From: Histoplasma ohiense
Lineage: Eukaryota; Ascomycota; Eurotiomycetes; Onygenales; Ajellomycetaceae
Assembly: GCA_017607445.1 (NCBI GenBank)
Contig: JAEVHH010000002.1
Location: forward strand, 7,532,001-7,596,000
DNA: 64,000 nucleotides
Direction of reading: 5' to 3'
In this document: piece by piece, positions 10,130-22,468 of the stretch
Layout: each line of letters opens with the position of its first letter
Position numbering within the stretch: the first letter of the stretch is position 1
Position numbers and translations under genes: made by a program
The notes under the pieces: model-generated
The model's database searches: none
What the model was told of the DNA's origin: nothing
The model's input: only the letters and a program-made list of their open reading frames with translations

Positions 10130-12541
10130 ATGCCGGGATACCTAGCTCACTCTCTTTATCTCATCCAGAGCTGCCACAGCATGTCGCGCCATTTTCACGC
10201 TCTGTTAGCAGTCGTTCTACACCTTGCAGTTACAGTACCAATTCCATTCTGTCGGGCAGATAACACCCCACCCCGTGCCACAAATACAACTGCCGGTAAT
10301 GTTGTCCCTGCCTGCGCACAGGGCTGCTTGGCCTCATTCATTGAGTCGGATTTCCCCACTGCGGCCTGCCAGAACGCCCGCGATTTATCCTGTCTATGTT
10401 CGAAACGATCTACGGCGGGGTTTACGCTTGGTGAAGGTGCGCTGCGTTGTGTGTACAGATTTTGTTCAAATCCTGGCATCCGGGAGCTCCAGGTATATAC
10501 CATCTGCTCTGGCATCCGGAATGCCCTTCCTAATACACATACTGTAATCACCATTACAGCGACAACCACCACAACCACCACCACCAGGACAGAAGCGCAG
10601 CGAACTTATTCAACAACACTCGCCGAGCCCACTCTCTCTCCAACTTCAAACTCGAGCATCTCCCTCTCGTCCACTATGGTGAAACCTACTATTTCAAGTA
10701 CCAGCATCGCTCTTCACTCCGCTCCTTTACCATCTAGCACTTTAGTCTCTACCAGCATTTTCTTCTTTCCACAGCCAACTGGACTTCCACCCGAACCATC
10801 TGAGTCTCCAGCTGTCGAGGACGCACATCCCATGACGAGTGCGCAGGTAATAGGGATTTCCATTGGAGGCGCAGCTGCAGGGGCACTGTTGTTGGCCTTG
10901 ATCATAATGTTTTGCCTAAAGAGTCGTCGAAACAAGGTGATGACAGCTCATGAGAGCGGATTTGAGATCGGCGGGCAGATGTCCGAGCCCTCTCCACCCG
11001 ACTTCCTGGTGGGCTATCGGGGTGACCGGGCTCTCAGATCGCCCATTGGCATATACAACGAACCTGTTGCCCGACGTCTTACTCTTCCAGCACACAATGC
11101 AAGCCAACCAGCCGGTACTGCTTCGGATGCTAGAAACGCTCCGTTCTCCTATCCCGCTTACAACCAAAGGGACAGCGATGATGCGAGTCTGTCCACTCCC
11201 AATGCGCCGCCAAAGTCCAAATCACCCCGTAGACTCTCGCAGTTACTACCGGAAAAACCCAATTACGAGGCATTCTCATCTCAGGATCCGATTGCGGAAC
11301 CCATAAGACGCCGACCGGAAAGTGCGGCCACCTTATTCGAAGAAGAAGATAATGAAGATAGGAGAGCCCTTGCTGCGGCAAATACCCAGTGGCCACCCAC
11401 ACATCCAAGCGGTGGATATGATAGAATGTCCGTGAATGCTAATAGAAATCAATCACAAAATAAACAGTATGGTCCTCAATACGCAGCGCACCAGAATAAT
11501 GGGAGACAGCAACAACCACAGCAGCAACAACGGCAGCGACAGCGGCAGCCTCCAACATTAAGACTAGTCACTCCCGCCAGCAGCAGCTCGTACCAAGCTC
11601 GAACGAATACGACCATGTCTCCTCCAAAGGTTCCATACCAACGCATGGATTACGGATCATCCATGCGGCCCAACGGGATAGCACCCAGCGGACACCTGAA
11701 TTTCTACTCACAAGCAGGCGCTGGCGCCTGGCGGCACGGAGGACCGAACGATCAAAGTCGACGACGACCGAACGATCGAACGCTCACTGGGTCAGTTACA
11801 GGCTCTGAATCTGTGGAATCAAATGTGGGAAGTAGGAAATGGAATGGAGGCTCCGCTACTAAGCGTTCCAGCGCTCGCCTGAGTCCCGTCAGGGAACGGT
11901 CAACATCACCGGATCCAAATGCCTACCCAAAGCCATTGTCAATACCGCTGAAGTACCCGCCAATGACCGGGCGGTCCGCGCCACATAATAATAATTTTCA
12001 AGGGCAAGACCCAAGCGAAAGGTGCAACGACATGTCTATTAGTGGAGGAGCAAATGGTAGCAAGTCACGCTTATATTCATATCCATACCATCACCAACAC
12101 CCATATCAACATCGACCTCACAATACCTCCGGCGGCGCAAGTAGCGTTCCAAAATTTCCCAAATTCCATCAACCACTTCGACTGCCTATGCGTCTCCAAC
12201 CCCCACCACACACAAGAAACCAGCAACCGCAGCATCATTATCCATCATACACATCATACACCAAGGGGCCACACAATAACTGCACCAGCAGCAATATCAG
12301 TAGCAGCGATAGCCTCCTAAGCAAGCGCCGCGGCGAGGCGACGGCAAATAAAATGGAGAGCGAGCTATATGTTAACAAAGCAAGCAGGCTGCGGCCCAAC
12401 CCTTTGAACTCCGCGAATAAATCGGGCGCCGGTGATCTCGGGGCAGCACAGGGTGTATTGGAGACGCCGTCGCCGTCATTGGCGTTCCAGGAGTGGCAGG
12501 AGAGACAGGAGCAGCAGCAACGACACTGGGATAGAGGATAA
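10130..12541 (+). CDS. CFEM-domain single-span membrane protein with long cytosolic tail
   Basis: Single-exon gene of 803 residues. A signal peptide follows the first or second Met. The second (10181, MSRHFHALLAVVLHLAV) gives the better signal, so the true start may be there. The CFEM domain lies at about residues 58-130, with eight cysteines beginning VPACAQGCLASF and including CQNARDLSCLC. CFEM proteins are fungal surface proteins; some bind haem. A Thr/Ser-rich stalk (TATTTTTTTT) follows, then one transmembrane helix at about 240-264 (ISIGGAAAGALLLALIIMFCL preceded by V-I-G), stopped by KSRRNK. The remaining ~535 residues are a disordered cytosolic tail rich in Pro, Ser, Gln, His and Tyr. 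The layout resembles fungal CFEM receptors more than GPI-anchored CFEM proteins. Ligand unknown. Confidence 0.9.
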   Translation: MPGYLAHSLYLIQSCHSMSRHFHALLAVVLHLAVTVPIPFCRADNTPPRATNTTAGNVVPACAQGCLASFIESDFPTAACQNARDLSCLCSKRSTAGFTLGEGALRCVYRFCSNPGIRELQVYTICSGIRNALPNTHTVITITATTTTTTTTRTEAQRTYSTTLAEPTLSPTSNSSISLSSTMVKPTISSTSIALHSAPLPSSTLVSTSIFFFPQPTGLPPEPSESPAVEDAHPMTSAQVIGISIGGAAAGALLLALIIMFCLKSRRNKVMTAHESGFEIGGQMSEPSPPDFLVGYRGDRALRSPIGIYNEPVARRLTLPAHNASQPAGTASDARNAPFSYPAYNQRDSDDASLSTPNAPPKSKSPRRLSQLLPEKPNYEAFSSQDPIAEPIRRRPESAATLFEEEDNEDRRALAAANTQWPPTHPSGGYDRMSVNANRNQSQNKQYGPQYAAHQNNGRQQQPQQQQRQRQRQPPTLRLVTPASSSSYQARTNTTMSPPKVPYQRMDYGSSMRPNGIAPSGHLNFYSQAGAGAWRHGGPNDQSRRRPNDRTLTGSVTGSESVESNVGSRKWNGGSATKRSSARLSPVRERSTSPDPNAYPKPLSIPLKYPPMTGRSAPHNNNFQGQDPSERCNDMSISGGANGSKSRLYSYPYHHQHPYQHRPHNTSGGASSVPKFPKFHQPLRLPMRLQPPPHTRNQQPQHHYPSYTSYTKGPHNNCTSSNISSSDSLLSKRRGEATANKMESELYVNKASRLRPNPLNSANKSGAGDLGAAQGVLETPSPSLAFQEWQERQEQQQRHWDRG

Positions 12542-13929
12542 GACAGACGATGAGAGCGATGGTTCTGTGGAGAAGTCTGATCGCTGGGATCGCCGGAAGA
12601 GAAATTGACGCCCACGGGCAGGATTTGTATTTTAATGTTGAGTGAGGTGGGCTCTCTTTTTTTTTTTTGTGTGTGTGGGTTTTGTTTGACTAAGACACGG
12701 GCCGCAAGACCCCCCTTTTTTTAACAGAATAGAGTATCTTTCTCTTGTTGACCCTTCCCCCCCAATCATCGCCCTCTTTTTTTCCCTTGAAATATTATGA
12801 TCATTTCCTCAAAAATCTTTTGTGTTCTCACTGTCCTTTTCTTTTATTTTTATTGCATTGGTGGGATGAATATCTGATTCTTTTCTATCTTCTCTTTTGT
12901 TTTACTTCTGGATACTGCTTGGTTTCTGTTTGGTAACTATTATTCAAAATCCTGGCCCATCACATCGGCCATCCCACTCATTTGCGCCTTATTCATTTAT
13001 ATACCCCAATCATCCCATATCGAATCGTTGACGTCTGTATAGAGTTCGAATCTCATTCCGCTCTCCGGATACATTTATACTTTTCACCAAGACCAAACAA
13101 TGATTAACAGATCAGGTCCATCTGTCATGGCTCTCAGCTGCCAACGCTGTTTCCATCTGTCTTTAGCATGTACTGTACATTGTTATTGTTATATATACTG
13201 GTTTTTGATACCGGTATGGATGGGATTATATTCCTATTTTGTAAAAAACAGATGCGTGGCTCACCACAAGGGCGAGATGGAAATATCAAGGGAGGTAAAA
13301 TCACCTGCTTCTCTAGTCGTCGATGTTTCTCAAGACTGTTCAAGAGATAAGGAACTGGGTGCACCTCAAGTTGGAAACGCCGTTTGATTTCCATGGGAGA
13401 TTTTATATCGCCATCATCAGGTTAAAATGGAGGATGCAACAGCATGTCGAGAGAAATCCGGAGTCGAATCTTGCTTGGCATTGATCAGCACTGTTAGCGC
13501 AATGCCGGTAAATTCGTTCGTTTACTGGAACCGTTCTGTCCGTGATCTCCACATGGATCGGATGCCAGGAAGTGTTCTGTCACCAACAACATCTACCACC
13601 CACCTTTCAAACGATATCTACCAAACCTTTCCCACCGCTAAATCCAAATTGCCGTAAGGTTGACAATTGAGTGAAAGGATCAAACTCAAAACAGCTCGAC
13701 ACTGAATCAGCCATACTCCTCCCATGATGACGTCCCCCTATCCGGCCGAGATTACGCATCAGCAAACGAGAGCGTAAAAAGTATTTTCAACACCGATGTC
13801 TGGCTTCTCTACATGCAAGTGATGTCGACTACTTCGGCGCCGGCGATAGTTCTACGGCTTCGTGCGACGATTTACATACGCAAAATTGGACCTCCCGCGG
13901 AGTATCTGATTCCATTTCCATAAACTAGC

Positions 13930-13960
<31 letters not shown>

Positions 13961-14953
13961 TGCCTAGGCTAGGCCTACATAGAAGGAGGAAAGAAAGTAT
14001 TTCGACAACAGCTCAATAATTATTTCTATCCTCCCAATCAATAATATAATCTTAACTTATTTCCATAAATCTCTATATCTAGCGACGCAGGTACTTTTGT
14101 ATATATAGCACAAGAGGACCCTCCACCCCGCTTCCTCCCCTCCTTCGTTTCCGGGGTGCTTCATTTACTCCAACGGTCAAATCCAATGGGTTATGTCTTC
14201 ATTCATCCGTGCATTCGTGTATCCGTATATATGTCTATGTATATATATGCCTTTTGAGGAGCTCAAGCGCAAAGAGGAGAAGGAAAACTGAAAATTGCAT
14301 CAGACGACCCTTATCTTTTCTTTCCTCCTTCGTTTAAGAGGGTTTTTTTTTTTTTTTTTTTTTTCTAACCGGCCCTGTCTAAGGGAGAAAAAAAAAATTC
14401 TGTTCTTTTCCTCTAGAGATGTGTTTCCCGAGTGACAAAAAAGAGATGTACAGTACATGCATATAGAAATATGAATTTCCAACAAACAGCCCCCCTGGAG
14501 CTGGCCAAAGTAAGCAGTTAAACGGCTGAAAGGGGAATGAAGAGAGAGAACCGAGATATAATAAAAAAAAAAAAAAAAAAAAAAAACATGTGATAAAAAC
14601 AAACGATAAATCGTCAAGTCATGATGGAATTTCGTCACCTGGCATGAAAGCCACTCTTTTTTATCTGCCAAGGGGGCGACGAGGGGATATGGAGTGGAAG
14701 AGAGGGATCGGCAGGGTAAGATATATAGCAGCTTGAGAGCTTCTAAGGGGGAATATCATAAATGATGAAAGTACAGAAAGGTGGTATGTGTGTCGAATGC
14801 GAACGAGAGCAACAACAACAACAACAAGAAGAAGAAGAAGAAGAAAAGAAACAACAACTAAAACAAAAAGGGAAAAGCAAATCCCCACCACCCAGTTTTA
14901 CAGAATAAAGTAAATAGGCGGAAAGAGAATAAATAAGACGTCCCCGGTCTTAT
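12542..14953. other. intergenic between convergent genes
   Basis: The CFEM gene and the HAD hydrolase converge here, so both 3' untranslated regions are expected. It contains T- and C-rich stretches (12650-12920), a (TA)n run at 13930-13956, T22 at about 14343-14364 and A23 at about 14564-14586. Short open frames at 13100-13660 look non-coding. Confidence 0.55.
13930..13956. repeat. (TA)n dinucleotide run
   Basis: About 13 perfect TA units in non-coding DNA. Confidence 0.85.
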
Positions 14954-16371
14954 TCATTTATCGACGACGGTGACGCTGGCATTCCTCATAGACGCCTCCT
15001 TCATCTCTCGCAGATGCTCTCTATTCATGCCGAACTTGACGGCATCAAGCACGTCATTAACGGTCTTGTTGGGTGGAAATCGCGGCGTGGTGCCATCCTC
15101 ATACACGCCCGTCTTTACCAGGATGGAATACCAATCATTCTCACATTTATCCGAGGCGTTGTACTCGTTGGTGCCGCGGATGTCTGATTCTGGCGTATCG
15201 CCAACGAAATACACGGTGTCCGGCGCGGAGTCGATGCCGTGTGTTTCCTTGCGCCATTGTCGGAGCAGACGCGTGGCAAACTGGAAGGTTCCTAGCTGTG
15301 GCTTGCCGAAGGCGATGGTCTTGAGTTCCTTGCCGGTGACGGCTCTGAAGAGGGCTTCGACGGATGCCCGAAGGGCTCCCATGCCAATTCTGGTGTGTTC
15401 GTGTGACGTAGACCAGACGATGTCATTGTGGGAGAAATAGACCGGGGGTCCTTCGTCGAAGGTTTCGGAGCGTGTGCCGATTCGGCCACCCTTAGACATG
15501 CACAGGTCAAGAATGATCTGTTGGTCACCAGCCCAGTCTCTGCTGTCGGCAAAGACGAAGATAGCCTCGATAACGACGTTTTCGAAGTCGCGCGTGCGTG
15601 AGTTTTTGAATTCCTCTTCGGTTAGTTCTCTGAATGGGGTGGTGTGTTGGTTGTATTTTATGATGTCGCCGGGTGTCACAACATCTTTGAAACCGTACCC
15701 TTCAGCCACGATTCGACATTTCTCGCCCTCGCCGCCCACCACGAGCACTGTATTGTATTTTTCGGCCATTTCTCGCATGGGCGTGTGTCCGCAGATGAAT
15801 TGGCCAGGCGAAACTTCTAGTTCTAGCTGTTTGCTTAGATCGATACATCTCTCTTCTTCCGTCTTTCCGCCACCATTTGTGACGAAAATGTACGGCCTGG
15901 AGTGTAGAACAGTGAACCTGGTTAGCTATATAAAGTATATGTATATATATATACAATAAAGACATGAATCAATTGCATATGGTCATAAGCATCTTACACT
16001 TTCTCCTTAAATTCATTCTCCCCATTCAGCACCTTCATTGCCTCAACGGCAGCAGGAATGGCCTTGCCACCACGAATAAGAACCCCGTCGATGTCGAAAG
16101 CAAAGGCATATTTACTGGCAGTAACATGGCCATCATCCGAGGACGGCGTGGACCCACGAGGAGTGGTTTCAGGAGAGGAAATGTCATCATCGAGATGCGA
16201 CTTCGCCACGGACATGGACCGTGCGGATTCGTAGGCACCGCTCGGAGCCATGAGGTGTTGAGGAGGGATAACGACACTGGGGCCGCCAAAGAGGTCTGCT
16301 CGGGTGGCCTCAATACTGGAGATGCGGCGCACCCGACGCCCGGAGGGCATGTAGTTGTCGGTAGCTGCCAT
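14954..16371 (-). CDS. HAD-superfamily hydrolase, CECR5/HDHD5 type (subclass IIA)
   Basis: Two exons: 15998-16371 and 14954-15896 (donor GTAAGA, acceptor CTCCAG, phase 2), 438 residues. HAD motif I is FDIDGVLIRGG (nucleophile and acid/base Asp at about residues 92-94). Motif II region is PYIFVTNGGGKTEEER. Motif III Lys is in FGKPQLGTF. Motif IV is YFVGDTPESDIRGTNEYN. These, with the C2 cap, match the eukaryotic CECR5 family often annotated in fungi as a mitochondrial or phospholipid-related HAD protein; the substrate is not established. The N-terminal ~85 residues are Ser/Arg-rich (GRRVRRISSIEATRADLF) and could help target it to mitochondria. It converges with the CFEM gene on the left. Confidence 0.93.
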
Positions 16372-19300
16372 GGTGAAAGAAGGTAGAGATTTAAGACGGA
16401 AAACTGAAGCAAAGAACGAGGGGTGGGATCGCTGATCTCCACCGAAGCAAGTCGATTGTATATGTGTAGATGTGTCTATAAGAATGGTAAGTGGGATTTC
16501 CCTCTCCCTCTCCTTCTAGTTTCTTTTTTTATTGTCCCTTTTCTTTATGGGCCTTCGTAGCTAAAAACGTGATCTGGGGGAATTGAGAAAGAAACTGGAA
16601 AAATCAGGGTCAAAGTAGGAAAATCGAAAGTTTGAAAAAAAGAATTCAGAAGAGGGGGAATATATATATATAGGTTATAAGATGCGCTTCCGATGCATGG
16701 CGCAAGGATGAACCAAACCCCCCCTCGATATGGTTTCCCCCGTCCGCAACAAACCCGGTAAGGATGTCCATTACACTCCGCTCAGTTGTGGAACCCGCCG
16801 CCGCCCATGGATCCACCACTAACGCACACCAGCGTCCTGTGTGGACGCGGTGATTAATTTTTCCTCATTATTCTCGCGAGGAGGATATGGTAAACCGTTC
16901 ACCTAGGTGGTGCTTTGCGCCATGGAAGTTAATCCGTGTCTGAGTTTCCGAGTCAGTCGATAATCCCCGTTGTGGATTGTGTTTCGAAACGACGACGGAA
17001 GGAGTATGTCTTTTGCCCCATATCAGGAGCGGGCGAAATTCTGATTCGATACCAAGGATACTTGACTCTGATCAGAGGAAATGGCTAGTTGCAGTGCCAG
17101 TCGGATTTCTTTTTGGTGCTGTGAAAGGCTTAACAAAGAACGGGGACTGGAGCCATGAGAATCCTGCAGTTTTCTGAAGTTCGACGAAATACATCATAGT
17201 GATACCGTATCCTACACACAAAACATAGGACACGGCATATTGCAGCGCTCTGTTGATTCGTGACTGGCAACAGAGTCAGTCAACAGCACCTTGAATCAAT
17301 TTCAACGACGTCAAGCGGCTTTGATGCTGGAATACAGTTGAGCCGCGACGTTGCACCAAGATGGGCTTAGCGTGGAAGTTGAGGTTTTGGTGAGTGGATA
17401 TTAGGAGGCGAGGGCTTAAGTCATATGCCGAAAGCATAAGATAACGTAAGATACAGTTCTCGGTTCGAGTTTAGGCCGCTGAAATATGTGCCACAACTGG
17501 TACACAGCACGTCCGGAACGTGGAGCTCCGAAAATACCACCAGCCACTACGAAGGAGACATCACGATCCCTGTGGCGTTTCATATGCAGAGTAACTTCCC
17601 AGCAGCGATGTGGGTGCCGGGATTGGGCCAGGGCCTTAGCTGATGTCCCTGACTGGACTCGGGAAAAAAATAAGAAAAATAACCAAAATCTGCATACCCA
17701 GAGCCATTGATTGGTCCCCTGCCCCGCCACTATTCGGGGAGGGCTATTGAGCACGAAATCTACCCCTCTGTGTCCGTGGAAATCGCAGCAATCTCGAAAG
17801 TTAAGCCAATTACCGGGAACCCTCGAATCAAGAATTACAACTAGGAACAGAATGAGGAAGGCAGCAGATGCATGAGACAAAACAGATTGAAAGCATGATG
17901 CAAAAGCAAAATGAAGTGCATTGTTGTAAGCAAGTCTGGTACAAGACATGCTAAGAGCTACGGAGGCTCGTAGTAGGAGCTATCATACTGTCGGGTGTCA
18001 GATACTGGGTACATGCAGTAGCTTCAGCAAATAGTGGAGCGTATTCCCTCCCACATGGTTTGCGCGGGACGTGATACTCATTGTTGGACGTTGCACTCAG
18101 ACCTGATAATGGTTGGGTGTTGTAGTAATCCTGGTTACGTTCTAGGTAACAACTTGAAAAAATGTGAAATATCATGTTGTTTTCTGGATATGTGAGAGAG
18201 ATAGACATGCACGCCCCCAGAGATGGGATTTTTATTTCTTAGTGCTGCTACATTGCAGCAAGGTTCTTGAAAATTGTGAACACAAATTATATTTCGATAT
18301 TCAGAATCGGCTATTCTCGTGTACCAATGGATGCACAACGGGTTCATTTGTGTGATATCCTCAGCCCATCATGTTTTTTCTTTTTTTCTTTCTTCCTTTT
18401 TTTTTTTTTTTTTTTTTTTTTGAAGCCGCGGAAAGATGAGTCTGAGTGACGTCATTGCCAAGAATCTGAGATCACAGGGGTAAAGAGCGGCTGAATTCAT
18501 CTTGGCTGCAGTGAACTAGATTGTATGCGGTCTAGTGTCATGGATATCGCAACCCCCGCCAAGACTCCTTGCTGATATGGAGCCACAATGACGTCATATA
18601 TGTGAACTTGTTACACGATGGGGACATTTCCTAGGTAAACTACAAGAGAAGTACGGAGTATAGGTATGTACTTGGTGGCCGAGGGAGGTTGCTGGATTGC
18701 CCGATCGAGCTGTTCCGAGTGGACAAATACGGGCTGATACAAGCTTGTTGTCAACCAGCTAGATGAGGGGTAGATGCAGCATATTTTCCCCCTCTAGTCT
18801 TATTTGTTGATTAGCGTACTCCATAAGGCCAGTGATGTTCATCCATTTGGAGGTATGCTTGCTCGTAACACTGGGTTAGAGAATCCTTGAAGATGGGGTG
18901 GTCAGGTCGAGCCTTAGTCTATGCTGCAGAATATTGTCTGGCTATGATATGATTGTCCTGTGGTTCAGAGTATCAAGTTCTCTACCACGCTTCCAACAGC
19001 GATATTCAGCTCTTGCATAACGGCTGCAATGCCATTTCTGAATTTCTGTTATGTGGGCCGCCAGGGGGTTTCGCGGAGCCAAGCAAAGCAAATATTACTT
19101 TCATAACAGTTTTTCATAAATACGAAGAATCCAAAAGAGTAGCACAAGAGATGGTTTTATAAAAGCATTATGTATCTGTTATATGACAGCCAGTGTAGAC
19201 GGATCTGATGAGAAAGAAGGTCGCTTCTTTCTCAGATGGCATGTGTGAGCGAACGTGCTGCTTAGCATCTGAGTCATTCCAAATCACAGTCTCTTATCAA

Positions 19301-20493
19301 TCCAAAAACTACTGTTTCAATCAGAATAAGCCACCCATAATCAATCCACCACCTGATAAAACCAGAGAATCTAAAACCCAAGTGAGGGAACTGGGAAATG
19401 ACTGAGAGGAAGATTGCAGATGTAATGATTTAAATCACAGTCTCTATGCCTCACTTATTCCTTCATGGGTGAAGAGTCTTATGATGATACATTTTGAAAC
19501 AGAAGGAAAACTGAAAACAGTGATGGATGGACGGTGGTGGTGATGTTGTCAACTTGCAGAGAACTGTGGCCCGTACAGTGCAGATTTTGACGAACCTGAG
19601 GGTTGATTGCAGGTGAGCTCTTTGTCTGTCTGGAGTAAGGAGAAAGGTTTGTTGGGTGTGGAGGAGAAATTTCACGCATCGAGGACGTGGTTGGAAAAAT
19701 TCTGTCCCAAAAACTGTCGGGAGACCTCATCAACCTCTCCCCTCTCCACTCCGCCCCACTGCTCCCATGTGGCTTATCCCCGGCATCACCTCTTCCCCAC
19801 TTTATTTCACACAGTATTGATGAATGGCAGGTGGGGGAAGGGGGGAGGGTTGGCGCGAAATTGAGGGTACGGCGTCCATTGAATACCTCCGAGCCACTGC
19901 GATCTTGACTTGTCGAATTTCTTCGGAATTCGAACGATGACGACACGCCCTGTGGATATGGGCCGGGTGTTTCCGGAAACCAACAATGTTATTAATTCTG
20001 TCGATTTGTCGCGAATCGTGACGGCGTTGGTACGAGAGTGGAGATCTCGGAAATGCCATTAAAGATAGAGGAGGAACGGACAAGGCGAAGGAGAAGTTGT
20101 CCGGGTGGAAGTTGATCACTCAAGGGTGTCGCCGCTGCAAGCTTTCATCAAAGTCTTCCGCAATGAAAACGCTACTGGGAGGCTGTTCCATTCCTGGTAT
20201 AGATGGCCGAAAGATATTCTCTCAGCCCTGTCGTGGGTCAACACGAATGAAACAGAACCTTGCAAGAACTTGAAAGTTTGTGAAAGCACGCAAGTTTGCT
20301 TCGGTTAGTAAACTCGCTCCACCAAAAACGCGATTCTTGATTTCAATGTGAATATTAAATGTCTTCACTATGAAATCTAGCTATAGAAGTAGAGAGTCTA
20401 TAGTTATATAAAGCTGTGCAAGACCCCTGATTGTATTTTTTAAGGAGAACTATCCATCAATTACTAATATATTCTAAATTACTAGTAACATGA
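16372..20493. other. long gene-free stretch
   Basis: 4.1 kb with no intact gene. The left end is the HAD gene promoter. A minus-strand open frame of 177 codons (17416-17949) and a plus-strand 41-codon frame starting at 19937 (MTTRPVDMGRVFPETNN) are the longest plausible pieces. Neither resembles a family I know and neither has clear splice partners. A TACGGAGTA word lies at 18652-18660 and a T21 run at about 18400. With the lipase relic on its right, the stretch looks like decayed accessory DNA. Confidence 0.5.
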
Positions 20494-21345
20494 CTAGCAC
20501 TTCCTTTGAAAGGTTTTCCGCAGTTGTCTATGCCATGGATATGCAATAGCAGCGCTTGCGAGATAGATTATGAATGCAATTGAGACGAATATACATAAAA
20601 ACGCGTAGAGGGGCGGTCCAGTGAGAAAGGACATGTTCATCCTAATCACCCGTCTATGGAGGAGCGCTGACTCCCTCACACGGATATATTATCGATCTTG
20701 GGTTCATCAACAGGTGAATAATTCGGTAAGGAGTTCATTGTTGCACCTACCGGGTTCCATATACGCGTCCATCTTCGATATCCGCGTGGTATAGAACACG
20801 GCGGCTTTGCCATTGACGGTGATCGCTTAAATACTTCGATGTTTGAGCCTTGTCAGACGTATCATAAATGTAATGCCTGGGGTGTGAAGAGCGATTTCGA
20901 GCGGTTTGCCAGCGTCCCCAGAAGCAATGTATCATGAAGAGTTGGCGGCCAGACCTGATATTGTCCTTGCCCCCAACGACGTTCCAAAGGCGTCTCTTTC
21001 TAGATGGACTTCTTGCTCCTGCATTGGGAGTTGCAAAGTTTGTAAAATTGAGAGGCTCGACATTGTCGAAGTATCCCTCGGCATATAAAAACAGATGGCA
21101 GATTGAGCTACCAGGCCACCCACCAAGTAATAAATAATGCTCAGTTTCCGGATATCATAGCCTAGGCCATATAGAGTTTCCGAAACCTGCTCTATTTCGA
21201 GACTACGTGCTCCTATCATAGCTGAGTGTTCCAGCATTACGCTTCAACCAGGATGTAGTGTACAATGTATCTGAATTTTGATCTTGCAAGACACCCATGA
21301 TATAGTCCAAGTGAAAGGGGTTTCCATGTTTATCCCAACAACTGC
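20494..21345 (-). pseudogene. decayed DUF676-type serine esterase/lipase
   Basis: Reading the minus strand from 21345 to 20494 recovers, in order but in different frames, the landmarks of fungal DUF676 lipases: GNPFHLDYIMGVLQDQ, then a helix ending IRKLSII, GGLVAQSAI (family GGLVARYAI), LYAEGYFDNVEPLNFTNFATP, LWNVVGG, SGRQLF, AAVFYTTRISKMDAY and a final hydrophobic segment. At least three frame changes are needed (near 21245, 21095 and 20820). Stop codons fall between the blocks. The nucleophile serine of the G-x-S-x-G motif is replaced: the sequence before GGLV reads I-I-Y-Y-L-V, with an extra codon. Active homologues (for example yeast Lpl1) act on phospholipids or lipid droplets. This copy cannot make that enzyme. 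Confidence 0.72.
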
Positions 21346-22468
21346 TGGTCGGTTCATTAGTATCAAGATTTCTTTTGTATTAAAATTCACGAAGAATAAA
21401 GCAATCAAATAGTGATACTAACATAGGTAAAATCAGGTGGTAAACAAAAGGCGACAAATTCACCTATGTTTCAAGACGCAAATATGATTAGCATTCTTCT
21501 TGCTTTTTTGGGGATAATCTCGGATTACTGATTTCTTCTTTCAATAATGCTGGGAGTCAACACAATGAGAAAGGAAATTGGCAGTCAGGTCGCCTGTCTG
21601 TTTGCCGAGCGCTTAATTCGAGCATGTGACTACAGCTGCAGCTCTGTGGCGCCAACCTTCTTAGACGCCTCGAACCTCGATCAACGCAACCTCAGATATT
21701 ATTATTACTCGACTCCGTACAGGTCCTTTCACCTACAGCTCAACTTCCTGCGGCCAAGTGGACAAGCCTGCATGTCCAGGTACTTCCCGTCTACAGGTGC
21801 TAGCGGACCTTACAGTGAGGACCGTTATTTGTCGATATTCAGCTGACTATGAACTTTGCTCAACCATAAAACGAGAGATTAAACCCCGGGTTTTAGAAAC
21901 CTTTAATGTTTACAACTTCATGCGAGTTTCCCGGCCAGAATAGGGCCCTTTCCTTGTCCACTGTTTTGCGAAAGCAAAGCGCTAGCTACCTCGGTTTCCT
22001 CGAACCTCAGCATGCTTGAACGTTCATCCAACAGCTTCAAATATCTGTCACCTCGTCACCAATTTATCTTTTAATCTAAAGGCGGCCCCGGTTATTGTAT
22101 TTCGTGCGCTTCTAAATAATTCGAAATAGTACGAATTTTGCTTCTCCAATACCACGTACCAGTGGGGCAAACGAAGCTTCTGTCTCATGTCGCAGATGGG
22201 CTTCAAAAGAGCTGTCCAGGACGCATGAATATTTTTTTGCACCAGATTCCTGCTGCGACTTCATTTATCGCTTCTTTGGTTTTAGTTGCCGCTCAAACGA
22301 AGTCACAGCTAGAGGTAACTCAAAGACACCCACAGGGATGAGACGTCACCTGTGACTTCAGAAAAACGATATTTTATCCGTCCTCCGTATGCGGAAGGCT
22401 TATCTACAAGCGACTGGTGTTCTGGCCTGAGATTCATGCTGTAACGGTAGAGCAACGGAAGAGTAAAC
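21346..22468. other. intergenic, upstream of rex3
   Basis: No gene seen. Short open frames (21547-21846, 22138-22341) look non-coding. The right end should contain the rex3 promoter. One partial ACTCCGTA word lies at about 21712. Confidence 0.5.

Noticed and set aside
13030..13050. AGTTCGAATCTC, resembling a tRNA B box
   Set aside because: No A box, acceptor stem or cloverleaf could be folded around it.
17416..17949. 177-codon minus-strand open frame in the gene-free stretch
   Set aside because: Does not read like any protein family and has irregular composition; may be a chance frame. Kept only as a remark in the gap entry.
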